From Viscum album (taxonomy: Eukaryota > Streptophyta > Magnoliopsida > Santalales > Viscaceae): a stretch of 64,000 nt of DNA. Location of the stretch: NCBI GenBank assembly GCA_963277665.1, contig OY728122.1, forward strand, positions 1,548,282,868-1,548,346,867, in the 5' to 3' direction. The notes beneath the pieces are model-generated. The model searched no databases. It saw nothing but the letters and a program-made list of their open reading frames with translations, and had not been told where the DNA came from. Below are positions 51,356 to 63,028 of this stretch, piece by piece (the stretch's first letter is position 1; each line of letters opens with the position of its first letter). A program made the translations under genes and the position numbers.

Positions 51356-52591
51356 TTCCAAAACAACAAATGGACCAAAAGGAAATTCCAAAATAATTAC
51401 CATATGCATTTATTGAGTCAACGAAGGTTCAAGACGAATTAAATCAATGAAAAATTCGAGAAACCAACTAGAATGGTGGTATTAACATCCCACTAGTAGA
51501 TGAAATCTGAAAAATACCTAAATTTGATTTTTTGAAGGAGCTATGTACTAAGAGAATGAGGCTGGATGGAAATGAATGAATAAACGTTGATAGAAGTGTA
51601 TCCATGTTGATCACACCACTAATACAACAAAAATTTCAATATCCTAGTACATTCTGTATTCCATGTACTATCAGTTCATTATATTTTATAGATGCACTAT
51701 AATATCAAGGAGATTCAATAAATGTGATGCCTCGCTCAGAGTTTTCATTTTTCATATCAGATAACTAAAACCATCATGAGTATTGGTACAATTAGAAAAC
51801 AGATCCAACATTTTCTCAGCAACAATTTTTTATGATCTGCTCATTGGAGTGAGAGTATTAGTCATTCCATATATCGTTTATTTCCTTTAAATGGAGGAAT
51901 ATGATCACCATCCCAATCTCCTATCATCCTAGGGGGACCATTCATAAAAATAAAAAGGAAGATCATAAATGTCAATAAAGGATCTCTGCCAAGGATCTTG
52001 GAGACAATAAAATACACATAAAAATTCTTGAAATGATGGAATATCCTTCCAGAAATGACTCAATGTATGAGATTTCCCATTATGAAGTTTTCAACCAATT
52101 AAGGAATCATGTATACATCATGACTTCTTATCAGTAGCTGAACAATTTTTATTTGAATTTTATAATTCCCAATAACCTAAAAATTTTGATATCATGTCGG
52201 AGGACGTTGTAAAATTTGAATTTTTTGATGATTTTTTAAAAGAGTGCAGGATTATATCAGGGAACACAATCATAGAAGTAGGAAACAATAATGAAATATC
52301 AACTCATGAACAACCCACGTGTCTAGAACTAAAGAATTTTCTATTTTATTTGAAGTATGCTTACCTAATGCAAGGATAGAAATTTCTAGTAATCATTGCC
52401 AATAAACAATCTCATTTTTAAGAAAAAACACTAATTGAACTTATCAAAAGGAATTCCAAAATTATAGGTTTGAGTTCTGGAGATATTCCTAGAATCAACC
52501 CTAAGGTATACTGTCAGATGATATTTTTAGAAAGTGATTTGCAAAAAGTATTACAACCTTAGAGAAGACGAAATCCCAAAATTATAGAGGT
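51356..52591 (+). pseudogene. Unit 6 pol, N-terminal part (cut by the Tekay insertion)
   Basis: The pre-protease and protease regions are present. The active-site block has a stop codon and Tyr for the catalytic Asp (about 51700-51710). A piece is open at 52194-52379, matching the spacer between protease and RT (EDVVKFEFFDDFL, then EQPTCLELK). The copy is interrupted at 52591 within the first RT codons, ATTATAGAGGT, where unit 5 continues into CGTTAAG at 43612. Confidence 0.75.
52587..52591. repeat. Target-site duplication of the Tekay element (left copy)
   Basis: GAGGT lies directly before the LTR start TGTAATGCCCC. In uninterrupted unit 5 the same GAGGT is followed by CGTTAAG. The second copy should follow the right LTR, beyond the window. 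Confidence 0.6.
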
Positions 52592-54223
52592 TGTAATGCC
52601 CCAGCCCCAGTTACCCAGAGTGGGTGAATTATTCCATAACATTGGCATGATCACAAGAAAGATAAAATCTCGAAAGACCGATTGGTTTAGTAGCCTTGTA
52701 AACACTAGATATATTCATAAGTCTTACATTACATCATAAAAATGAAAAGTACAATAACATATTTTCTTCATAGTCCACACTCATATCCCCACATACTATC
52801 CCTACAGGTCATTCATAAATTACTTCTTCACATCCTGGGAAAAATAAAACATTTAAAGGGGTGAGCTCAAATTCCCAGTAAGGATAACAATATAGCAAAA
52901 ACATTCATAAATAAGAAAAAAATTTAAGGAAATGTATAACTAAAAAAAATCCTTTTAAACATGATATTAAACATAACATGGAAAAAATAAAATGAAATAA
53001 TTCAAGTTACTTATTCACATGGATATTCTACTAATCGAATAATCTCATTAAATATAAATAGCCACTTTCATAATGATGGAATGCATAATGCCAGACTATC
53101 ATAACCACATAGCCAAGGCCTCGTGCCAAGACTACAAATAAGATATTATCAAGGCCTTGTGCCAAGGAACTAGTTTGTCTCATGAGACCTATCGATGCAT
53201 CGAGGAGCTATAGTGGGCTCCACCCATCACATATTAAGTCTAATGCATTCCCATATGAAAAGTTTTAAACATAACATAAACATTCGTATTAAAACAAGCA
53301 TACAAAATGTAAATATTTCATCCATAAACCATGAATGGTATAAAAATAACACATCCACAGTCAAACATATCACAAATCCTTCAATACAAAATAGATGTTT
53401 TTTATCACAATAAATCAACTTCAAATAAGCGTAAAATCCATCAAAGGATGTTGACATAGATGAAATCAAAACTCTTTCTAGAGAAATATCTCTTTCTATT
53501 TTGAAATCATTTAAGAGTAATATATTTATAAAATAAAACATTTTTTTGGAAATATTCTTATAAGCTTTTAAGGGAAGCTTTGACAATTTTATAATGGCAT
53601 AAAATAGCCGCACCCACTGTATAAGTTAAAAAAGACATTCTTACCTTAATTTTGTTGAATAGGTTAAAAAGAACCTTGTTTGGAAAACGACGGAAATATT
53701 TTTTTATAAACCTCTTACATAAAGTCATAAAAGGGTATAAATTACTTTAACATATATTCTAGAAAATTTTAAAAATGTTTTGAAATACATTTTTAAGAAA
53801 CATGGATGTGGATGATAAAAAGTCCTAGTAGATTATTACGTATAAACAACCTCAGATAATAAAGAGATTGTGAAATAAACCATTACCTTGTACTTTTACT
53901 TGGTTGAGGGTAGGTTAACATCTTATATAATGGTGAAATAATTGTTATTAAATTATACATGAATCATATACATTAATATGATATCATATATTATCTTTCA
54001 TCATTGATTTGTTAATAATATATTAGTATTATCGTTGTTTCGGGTGTTAAATTAATCGTTTTCTTTTATATGTTTTGTTATGTAAGACATGTTTGTTATT
54101 GATAGGTTGTATCTTATTCATATCCATAATGATATCAATTCCTTAAACATTATTTTTAAATCATCAAATGACAATTATACTTGAATGGGTACGATGGAGA
54201 ATGAATCTCATCGTGTTCGTGGA

Positions 54224-54247
54224 GACGGTAGTCCGTACGTACGCACG
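54224..54247. repeat. GTAC-rich motif, copy 1, 3' LTR
   Basis: The site reads GACGGTAGTCCGTACGT followed by ACGCACG. It contains the palindrome CGTACGTACG and an ACGG/CCGT inverted pair. It is conserved in the other LTR at 63029, and its first 17 bases occur exactly in Athila LTR 1 at 4050-4066. Confidence 0.6.
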
Positions 54248-54410
54248 AGCGACAATATCATTCTTTTGATATTAAAATAATATATAATTTGATGGTATAT
54301 CTCATATAAATAATAATAATAATTTTATATTTATTATTTACATTAATTAAAAATCATTATTATACCCATCCAAATAATAATTTATTGAATAACAATTACA
54401 CCAAAACGTA

Positions 54411-54436
54411 GAGACGGTATGCCGTACGTACGCATG
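54411..54436. repeat. GTAC-rich motif, copy 2, 3' LTR
   Basis: GAGACGGTATGCCGTACGT followed by ACGCATG lies about 190 bp from copy 1. It keeps the same palindrome and the ACGG/CCGT pair with a different 4-base spacer. Confidence 0.6.
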
Positions 54437-54778
54437 TATGGAGACATGTTATTAAAAGGTTGGATAGAATACAGAAATATGGTTGTAAAATGTTTATAAT
54501 AACATCAAAGTATATATAATATACTGGAGTTATTATTTTAGAATGGTAATAACAATGAAAGAAGAAGTGGAAGAAGAAAGGAACTTGAAAAAGGGTAGTG
54601 AAATCATTACCTCTTCTTAGGGTTCTTCCTTTTGATTTGATCAAAAGGGCTCCTTAGGTTGGCTTTATGACTAAAGGAAGACCTATAGGATGAAGTGAGG
54701 GGATTTGAGAGTGTATTTGGGATGAGGTTGGGCGAACCGAAAGGTTTTTAAGTTGTGAGTTAATGAGAAGGGAGAGTG

Positions 54779-54788
54779 CCCTTTTATA
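54779..54788 (-). promoter_or_regulatory. TATA box, 3' LTR
   Basis: On the - strand the site reads TATAAAAGGG and is conserved in the 5' LTR at 63584-63593. It marks the U3/R region; both GTAC-rich motifs lie 340-560 bp downstream. Confidence 0.65.
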
Positions 54789-56385
54789 AGAGGGGTGAGG
54801 GGCACCTTAGGAAAATCTAGAAATATTATTTTATAATAAATTCATATTCGGTTTCTAATGGCTCCAAAGTAGATTATTTAAATTTTAAGGTGGTAATAGG
54901 TCAAAAACCACTCATCCAATAAAATTTATACAGGTTTGGGTCATTATATTAACCTTATCGTTTAGTTTGAACTCTTAGTTAATTAATTTGACACTTACCA
55001 TGTCGCTTTGTATTTTTATATTATATAGTTAATAAACATACTATATACCTCCAAAAGATCTTCAAGTGGTCCATTAGTGATACACCTATAATTATATAAG
55101 TACTTTTTCTGAACCTTAGATTTTTAGGAATTTAATATCAATTAATAATATAATATTTGTTTTAATAACTCTTTTATGTCTATTTTGACACTATTTGGAA
55201 AATTGATTTTTGTGAAAATCATAACAGAATGATTACTTCGAAAAAAGTTAATTAACTTATTCATATGATGTCATATTAACATATAAAATTAGTGTAATTC
55301 ATAAAAAGTCTCAAATTATATTTATTGGGGTATTTATAATATCAATTATTTTAATTTTTAACTATTATGGTAATTACTGCATCATCATTGGGTCATAAAT
55401 AAAATAAATTATTTAATGTCTAAAAATTATAAATAAAATATCATTATGTATGAAAATTTTTTAACTTTATAATGAATATTTATAATCGAATTTATCTTAT
55501 GTGTAGCCCTGTATTAAAAATGTTTTAGTAAATAAACTTTGATTTTAACTCTTTTAAATCTTCTTTGAATTAAATAATAATATATGTCCTAATCTAATCC
55601 AAGTGGAAATAAATGATAATATTGTATTCCTAAGGTTGTTTTTGGTCGAATTAAGCCTATCCAAAAGAATTAGGACATGTTTTAGGGTAATATTAATATC
55701 ATTTTTACCCTTAATTACCCTATTTACTTTTAACCGTGGTAAATAAAAGTAAAAAGTTACTATTCACCAAAAATTATTTTCATCTCAATGAACCACATTT
55801 TAGTCCTTGATATTAAACATGTCTCTAGGATTTTCAAAATTCCACTCACAGAAGTGGTAAAATTATGTTTTATGAAAAATTCAGTTTTTTAACTACCACT
55901 TAGTGGTTTCATTATTCATCAAAAAATTGAAGTTTTTCAGAACAATGCCAAAATTTCACCCTAAGCTATAAATGATATTCTGAATTAAAAAATGTAGTCT
56001 ATTTTAAAATATTCCAAACAAATATGTTTCATTAATTAATTTTATAATTAATTCCCATTGTTACAACAAATAGCGTGTTTTTAAGAAACAATATATATCA
56101 AAAGATTGACAATTGTTTATGTCCAATTTCAAAGTGAAATTATTTCTAATGAACACCATTAGATAAAATGGTAAAAATATATTCTAAATATACTTTAAAA
56201 CTACTCAATAATATAATTTATCACTATAAATTATTTCGATTAAAAAAGTTGTTTTTAAGTATTTTTCACTATTCATAATAGCTAGTTTGATTGGTTGTGG
56301 TGTGTTAGAACTCGATGTTGCGTACAACATACGCTATCACATTATTCAAAGAGAAGCGTACCGTAGAAGTTTGGGGTGTTAAATT

Positions 56386-56394
56386 ATCTCCTCC
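56386..56394 (-). other. Polypurine tract of the Tekay element
   Basis: On the - strand the site reads GGAGGAGAT, placed between the pol stop (56396-56398) and the 3' LTR. It is the plus-strand primer site. Confidence 0.6.
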
Positions 56395-56395
56395 A

Positions 56396-56719
56396 TCAAA
56401 TAATTTCTTCCTCAAAATTTTTAGAATACATCTGCATGAAAAGACTCGGGTGGTTCTTCATCATAAGTTCCTCGGGTTCCCACGTTCCCTCTTCCATCAT
56501 ATGGTTTTTCCACAAAACTTTTACCACACATATTGTTCTATTTCTCAGCACTTGTTCTCTCGTATCAAGAATCTTGACTGGCTCTTCGCAATAAGATAGA
56601 TCGGGTTCCAGTTCTAATTCCTCATAGGTGAATACATGCGTTGGGTCAGGCATGTATTTCCTCAATAGAGATACGTGGAACACATCGTGAAATTTGGAGA
56701 GACGTGGTGGAATTGCCAA
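56396..56719 (-). pseudogene. Chromodomain end of Tekay pol
   Basis: This open stretch of 107 codons forms the C-terminal end of the polyprotein. Residues 11-21 (HDVFHVSLLRK) are the conserved end of the gypsy integrase GPY/F module. Residues about 46-93 form the chromodomain: EEPVKILD, VKVLWKNH, and EEGTWEPEE with its aromatic residue. Chromodomains of chromoviruses are thought to steer integration to chromatin marks. The Met at its start is internal; upstream (56720-57177) the frame is broken. It ends in TGA directly before the polypurine tract. Confidence 0.85.
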
Positions 56720-58419
56720 TCGGTAAGCTACAACCCCAATTCATTCTAGAATTTCGAAAGGTCCCATGTACCTGGGACTCAATTTACCTTTCTTACCAAA
56801 ACATATGAATCCCTTCCATGGCGATACCTTCAGGAAAACATGATCACCAACTTGAAATTCCAAATCCTTCTTCGATTATTTGCATAGCTCTTCTGCCTAC
56901 ATTGAGATGCTTTGATGTGATTTTGGATTACCTTCACATTTTCCATTGTTTCCTCCACTAGTTCTGGACCTACAAGTTTTTTTTCACCAATGTCATCCCA
57001 TCAGGTTGGTGTGCGACATCTTTTCCCATATAACGCTTCATATGGTGCCATATAAATACTCGAATGGAATCTATTGTTATAAGAAAATTCTATCAAAGGT
57101 AAATATTGATCCCACATACCCTGAAAGTCAAGTGAGAAAGATCTCAACATGTCTTCTAAGGTTTGAATAGTCCGTTCTTATTTTCCGTCTGTCTGAGGGT
57201 GGTAGGAAGTGCTCAAATGATGTTCAGTATCCTGGGGTTTCTGAAGAGTCTTCCATAATCTTGAAGTAAAATGGGGATCAAGATCAGAAAAAATCGATAG
57301 GGGTACTCCATGAAGTCTCACAACTTCATTAATATATAGTCTTGCTAGACGTTCAAGAGGTAGATATTCTCTTATAGAATGAAAACGTGCTGACTTGGTA
57401 AGATGATCAACAATAACCCATATTGCATCATTCCTTCTAGGAGTATTTGGTAGCCCCATGACAAATTCCATCATAATATTGTCCCATTTCAACTCCGGTA
57501 TGGGAAGAGGTTGCATGACTCCACCAGGCTGTTGCCTTCCAGCTTTCCCTTGTGGACAAACCATACATCTTGACACAAAATCAGCAATTTCCCTTTTCAT
57601 GTTGTCCCACCAAAAATGTTTCTTCAAATCTCTATACATTTTTCTGCTCCTAGGGTGTATAGAGAAATGGGAACTATGAGAATCATCCTGCAATTCCCTT
57701 TTTAGATCAGGTATATTGGGAGCACAATGTCTCTTTCCAAATTTCAAAATTCCTTCTTCATACACAATGTCTCTCAATCTACCATCATTCACAGCTTTAA
57801 TATTCTTTTGAAATTCTTCATCATCAGTCTCAGAACTCTTAATCCTTTCTAGTAAAGATGGTTTGGAAGCCATTTGAAAAAGCATTGATGTTTCACCTTC
57901 CCTCGTTACTCCCATTTCCATCTTCACTAGATCCATGAAAATTGGATCCCTTTCAATTCTCATATTGTTCAAAACTCCATGGTATTTTCTGATCAAAGCA
58001 TCTGACACCTTGTTTGCATTCCCCGAGTGGTAGTGTATCCTAAAATCATAATCCTTGATTAATTCAAGCCATCTACTTTGCCTCAGGTTGAGTTCTTTTT
58101 GTGAGAAAATATACTTCAAACTCTTGTGATCAGTATAAATCACCCATTTTCCACCATAGTGGTAGCACCTCCATATCTTCAAAGAGAAGATCACTGCTGC
58201 CAACTCGAGATCATTAGTAGGATAGTTTTGTTCATGAATTTTAAACTATCATGATTCATAGGCAATAACCCTATCATTCTGAATAAGGACACAACCGAGT
58301 CCTTTCTTCGATGCATCACTATAAATAACGAACCCATCATTCCCTGATGGTAGAGTCAATATAGGATAATTGTCTAATATTCTATTCAGTTCTTCGAAAC
58401 ATTCTTCACACTCTTTTGT
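56720..58419 (-). pseudogene. Tekay RNase H and integrase
   Basis: RNase H starts with FVIYSDASKKGLGCVL (about 58285-58330), followed by two adjacent stops (TGA TAG) where the family has Arg-Gln or similar. A long open stretch of 341 codons (57178-58203) then holds the RNase H end (YTDHKSLKYIF, VSDALIRK) and most of integrase. In that stretch the zinc-binding HHCC is complete (His 179, His 183, Cys 213, Cys 216). The first catalytic Asp is Glu (MMEFVMG, residue 246), and the second is kept in FSDLDPHF (Asp 307). HPQTDGK runs into a TAA, after which [11 protein letters not shown] with the catalytic Glu continues in frame. The start shown by the long frame is a TTG within RNase H, not a true start. 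Confidence 0.87.
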
Positions 58420-58955
58420 CTAAACAAATTGAACCCCTTTACGTGTGATCTTTGTTAATGGGTAAGCCAACCTGGAAAAATTCTGGATGAAACTTTGATA
58501 ATAACCTACTAAACCAATAAAACTATGTACCTCAGTTATACTCGTCGGTGTAAGCCATTCATGGATTGCCTTGGTCTTAGAAGGATCAACAGAGATTCCA
58601 TCTTTAGAGACAATATGGCCATGAAACGAAATCTCTTGAAGCCAGAACTCACACTTGCTAAACATCCTGTATAATTCATGTCTTCTTAGAGTCTTCAGGA
58701 TAATACGCAAGTGATTTTCATGATCTTCGTAGCTTTTGAAGTATACCAAGATATCATCAATAAATACCACCAAAAATTCATCGAGATATTCCTTGAACAC
58801 TCTATTCCTCAAATCCATGAATACAGAGGGTGCATTAGTCAATCCAAAAGGCATTACAGTAAACTCATAATGCCCGTACCTGGTTCGAAATGTTGTCTTC
58901 AGAATGTCTTCCTTCTTCACACACAACTGATGGTATCCAGATTGAAGGCTAATCT
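58420..58955 (-). pseudogene. Tekay reverse transcriptase, catalytic part
   Basis: This open stretch of 168 codons (58420-58926) covers RT from [13 protein letters not shown] to the connection. It has [15 protein letters not shown] and the catalytic box FIDD (58753-58764), both Asp present. [17 protein letters not shown] and [14 protein letters not shown] follow. It ends at a TAG (58420-58422) replacing the Trp of the usual FVW.. motif. A frameshift at about 58955 separates it from the N-terminal RT in the upstream frame. Confidence 0.87.
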
Positions 58956-60182
58956 TTGAAAGTATTTAGATCCATGCATTTGGTCAAATAAATCATCAAT
59001 GCGAGGTAGGGGATACTTGTTCAGTATTGTTATAGCATTGATCTCCCTGTAGTCAATACATAACCTCATAGATCCATCTTTCTTTTTACCAAAAAGAACA
59101 GGGCCTCCCCATGGAGAAACACTAGGACAAATAAATCCCTTATTACTCAATTCCTCTATTTGTTTCCTTAGTTCAACTAATTCTAAAGTGGCCGTTATAT
59201 AAGGGGTCTTCGATATAGGCATTGATCCAGGAATTAAATCGATGGAAAACTCAACTTCTCGTTCTGGAGGATGTCCAGGTAAATCTTCCGGAAACAGATC
59301 TACATATTCTTTCACAACAGGTACATCCTCTATTTGAGCATTCCATTCCTGACCCACTGTAATTTCATCCTCTTCCACCCCAATAATTGAATTTAGTTGA
59401 GCTACTGGTGGTGGATCTAGATAAGAATTAGGTAGTGACGATTCTTCTCTAAAGATAAGGTGTTCCTGATCATCATCATCAAAAATCATAACCTCCTTCT
59501 TATTATAATAAATCTTCGCATCATAGTCCGAAATCCAATCGATGCCGAGGATTATATCAAACTCAATCATATGTATGACGATGAGATCAGCGGATAAGGA
59601 AAATTTATGTGCTCTAATGGGGACTGATTCACAAAACATAGTTGCAATGATACTTCCCTTAGGAGTTTTAACTGGAAACTCCCTTGTTAAATCAAATTGG
59701 AAATATCTAATTTTCTTAGCAAACTGGGAAGATATGAAACAATGCGATGATCTAGAATAAAATAATTCATTTTCTAAGCTTGAGGAGCCCATTAAATTAC
59801 CTGTAACCACGTCTTTCTGAGCTTCTACCTTAGCAGTAGTGATAGCATAAGCTTGGCCTTGATCCCTTGGCCTTTTTTGAGGTAAGTTCGCCTGACGCTT
59901 AGGACTTTCATTTGCATAATTTCCCATATCCCTGAAATTGTAGCATTGAACATCGGTAGATTCCTTCTTCCCTTTGCAATCACGAGCTTGGTGGCCCTTT
60001 TCACCACACTTGTAACAGACACACATTCCCTTCAAGAAAGTACCAGGGTGTTTCTTCCCACATTTTCCATAGGATGGATATTTAACCTTTCCTTTCTTCC
60101 CCTTATTTCCATTCCCAGATTGATCAGCAGATCTCTTCTTATCCTGCTTTTCTTTAGAGTCATAAGACTTAGATAATTCCAT
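58917..60182 (-). pseudogene. Tekay gag end, protease and N-terminal RT
   Basis: This is a 421-codon open stretch. Residues 36-93 hold three zinc-knuckle positions; only the middle one is intact (Cys 56, Cys 59, His 64, Cys 69), while the outer two have lost cysteines. Protease: the DSG active site reads YSRSSHCF (residues 142-149), so the catalytic Asp and Gly are gone; the downstream ILGIDW (211-216) is kept. The RT N-terminus begins near residue 290 ([15 protein letters not shown]), continues through [31 protein letters not shown] and [13 protein letters not shown], then leaves frame after SKYFQ. The Met at 60182 is internal to the gag-pol frame. Confidence 0.86.
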
Positions 60183-60894
60183 TTCATTATTGATAGAACA
60201 TGAGACAATGTCTTCGTACGATGAAAATGATTGTGATACTAATGCTCAATGGAGAAATGGTTTTAACCCTTCAAAGAAACGATCAATATTAATTCTTGGG
60301 TTATGTATATAATCTCCAGCAAACCTTGCTGACCTTGTAAAGTTAGCCTCATACTTTGCGACATTCTCATCCTCCTTTTGTCTCAGACTCAGAAATTGCC
60401 TTTCCATATCTGCTCGATGGTCACGAGGAAAGTATTTTTCTAAAAATAGATCTTTGTACTCCCTCCATTCCCTATTTGATACATAATCATCATCCTTCAT
60501 GTCTTGAATCAATGACCACCATTGATCAACATCTCTAATGAGGTGGTAAACTGCCATGATAACTTTTTCCCTTTCAATACTCCCCAAAGCCAGAAATATT
60601 TTTTACTAGGGAATTTATCCATTTCTCATCTACTAAGGGATTTTTACTCCCACTAAACGTTGGTGGTTTTTTCCTCATGAATCGATCTAACATTGATCCT
60701 CCATGCGGCGGATCAGGGTACTCCATATGGGTAAGGTTATTATTCATAACCTGAGTGAGTTGTCCCAGTATGGTGATTAGTTGATCGGCACCAGTTGCAT
60801 CCCCAGCTCCACTATAATTATCTTGAACAGGAGGGAAATCCCTACATAGAGTGCGTGCATTGATACAGTTTCCATTTCTTCCACTAGGCACCAT
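60183..60894 (-). pseudogene. Tekay gag, N-terminal and core domain
   Basis: The likely start is the ATG at 60892-60894, about 500 bp after the primer site. The first 106 codons (60574-60894) contain the N-terminal part ending in PPTFSGS...EKWI. A frameshift near 60580 leads to a second open stretch (60246-60587) with the retrotransposon gag core: VIMAVYHLIRDVDQWW, EWREYKDLFLEKYFP, MERQFLSLRQ, VAKYEANF. A further break at about 60240 precedes the zinc-knuckle segment. Family gag and pol are normally one continuous frame. Confidence 0.82.
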
Positions 60895-61380
60895 TTCTAA
60901 ACAATGGCATAAATTAGATAAGTTTATGAATCAAAATACATAATCCCATACTTATAAAAAACATAACATAAATTGAACTATTTATGGATATAATTCATAA
61001 TCATAAAAAAAATTCATTGGGGAATTATATACCCATAAAACCTTCATAATGATTTTTAAATAAAATGTGAGTTATCCTAAGCATATCCCCCGGAAGTGTC
61101 GTAACCAAGAGTGCAGCAAGGCCCGTTGTCGTGCACCAGTTCCTATTTGAGTCTAGCTCAAAGCAGTGTTTTCAGGTTTTACCCTTAGGTACATCTGTGG
61201 TAGAGCCGCCTCTACCTGCCCGTATCCAGACAGGGATGTATTTCTTGGAAAACTCACAAAATCTCTACAATACAAAAATTCTTGGAAGTTCTTCTATACT
61301 AATCCTCAATGTCCATCTTAAATATATGAGCTCTAATCAGAGTTTATCTAAATCAAGCTTCCAAGGTTTGTACTAAAATT
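60895..61380 (-). other. Untranslated leader of the Tekay element
   Basis: About 490 bp lie between primer site and gag start. The leader is richer in GC near 61090-61240 than the surroundings. No coding region is supported on either strand. Confidence 0.5.
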
Positions 61381-61392
61381 CCTCTGATACCA
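61381..61392 (-). other. Primer-binding site of the Tekay element (tRNA-iMet)
   Basis: On the - strand the site reads TGGTATCAGAGG, complementary to the 3' end of initiator methionine tRNA except at its last base. It starts 2 bases after the LTR end (CA, then GC). This fixes the element orientation. Confidence 0.85.
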
Positions 61393-63028
61393 GCTGTAAT
61401 GCCCCGACCCCAGTTACCCAGAGTCGGTGCATTATTACATAACTTTGGCATGATCACAAGAATGATGAATTCTCGAAAGACCGATTGGTTTAGTAGCATT
61501 GGAAACACTATATATATTCATAAGTGTTACATTACATCATAAAAATGAAAACTATAACAAAATATTTTCTTCATAATCGACACTCAAATCCCCACATACT
61601 ATACCTGCAGGTCATTGATAAATTACATCTTCACATCTTGGGAAAAAATAAAAAATTGAAAGGGGTGAGCTCAAATGCCTAGTAAGGATAACAATATAGC
61701 AGAAACTTTCATAAATAAGAATAATCATTTAAGGCAATGTATAACTAAAACAAAAGCCTTTTAAACTTGAAGTTAAACATAGCATGGAAAAAATAAAATG
61801 AAATAATTCCATTTACTTATTCACATGGATATTCTATTAATCGAATAATCACATGCAATATCAATAACAACTTTCATAATGATGTAATGCATAATGACAG
61901 ACTGTCATAACCATATAGCCAAGGACTCTTGCCAATACAACAAATAATATTTTGTCATGGCCTTGTGCCAAGACACTAGTTTGTCTCATGAGACCGACCG
62001 ATGCATCCAAGAGCTATAGCGGGCTCCACCTGTTACATATTATGTCTAATGCATTCCCATATGAAAAGGTTTAAACATAACATAAACATTTGTATTAAAA
62101 CTAGCATATAAATGTAAATACGTCATACATAAACCATGAATGGTATAAAAATAACACATCCACAGTCAAGCATATCAAAAAAACTTCAATTCAATATATA
62201 ATTTTTGTATAATAATAAATCAACTTCAAATAAGCATAAAATCCATCAAAGGATGTTGACATAGATAAAATAAAAACTCTTTTTAAAGAAATATCTCTTT
62301 CTATTTTGAAATCATTTAAGAGTCATATATTTATAAAATAAAACATTTTCTTTGGAAATATTCTTATAATATTGAAAGGGAAGCTTTGATGATTTTATAA
62401 CGGTGGAAAATAGCCACACCCGCCGTATAAGTTAAAAAAACATTCTTGCCTTAATTCTTTCGAAAAGGCTAAAAAGAACCCTGTTTGGAAAATGACGGAA
62501 TGATTCCTTTATAAACCTCTTATAAAAAGTCAAAAAATGGTATAAATGACTTTATCCCATATTCTAGTAAATAGTAAAAATGTTTTGAAATACATTTTTA
62601 AGAAACATGGATGTGGATGATAAAGAAGTCCCAGTAGATTATTACATATAAACAACCTCTAATAATGAAGAGATTGTGAAATAAACCCTTACCTTTACTT
62701 TTCCTTGGATGAGGGTAGGTTAAACACGTGTATAATGGTCAAATAATTTTCATTAAATTATACAAGAATCATATACATTAATATGATATCATATATGATC
62801 TTTCAACAATGATTTGTTGATAATATCTTAGCATTATCGTTGTTTTGGGTGTTAACTTAATCATTTTATTTTATATTTTTTGTTACATAAGCCATGTTTG
62901 TAATGGATAGGTTGTATCATATTCATATCCAGAATGATATAAAGTACTTAAAAATTATTTTTAAATCATAAAATGATAATTATACTTGAATGGATACGAT
63001 GAAGAATGAATCTCATCGCGTTCGTGGA

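Larger units (their letters stand above)
215..52591 (+). mobile_element. Head-to-tail array of Athila-type Ty3/gypsy units
   Basis: The same order of landmarks recurs about every 9 kb on the + strand. Primer-binding sites lie at about 4569, 13537, 23059, 31800, 40783 and 49766; polypurine tracts lie at about 2302, 11261, 20779, 29717, 38489 and 47478. Each LTR is followed directly by a primer site and internal region, and each internal region directly by the next LTR. The family is recognised from the gag (motifs such as FHG...DPN, a VKEW segment, a C-terminal NP.ENV...GKDL stretch), the RT block with EVF.DD..VFGNSF and GHAGFYRRFIKDFS, VDHLS after RNase H, and an integrase tail with KLM.GKHYS..EGPF. 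These are typical of the Athila branch of the Tat/Athila lineage. Every copy is a pseudogene. The array is cut at 52592 by a younger element. Confidence 0.88.
52592..56383 (-). repeat. 3' LTR of the Tekay element
   Basis: This LTR is about 3.79 kb, long for the family. On the + strand it starts TGTAATGCCCC, and on the - strand it starts TTTAACACCCC, so the terminal TG on that side has changed to TT. It contains a TATA box (54779-54788, - strand) and two copies of a GTAC-rich motif downstream of it. No ORF inside looks real. Confidence 0.85.

Noticed and set aside
215..52591. Array as an assembly artefact
   Set aside because: Units differ by about 20% and each has private insertions, deletions and stops, so they cannot be one copy duplicated by the assembler.
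215..52591. Conventional satellite, rDNA spacer or CRISPR-like array
   Set aside because: The unit is a full retroelement with primer site, coding domains and polypurine tract; there are no short regularly spaced repeats and no rRNA sequence.
53195..53613. Overlapping ORFs of 72 and 128 codons inside the Tekay LTR
   Set aside because: They lie in LTR sequence, and the partner LTR at 62000-62420 does not keep them open.
56315..56599. 94-codon ORF on the + strand
   Set aside because: It lies antisense to the chromodomain end of the Tekay pol and has no features of its own.
58711..58959. Other + strand ORFs across 57458-60538
   Set aside because: They are antisense shadows of the Tekay gag-pol, which explains the strand with all expected motifs.
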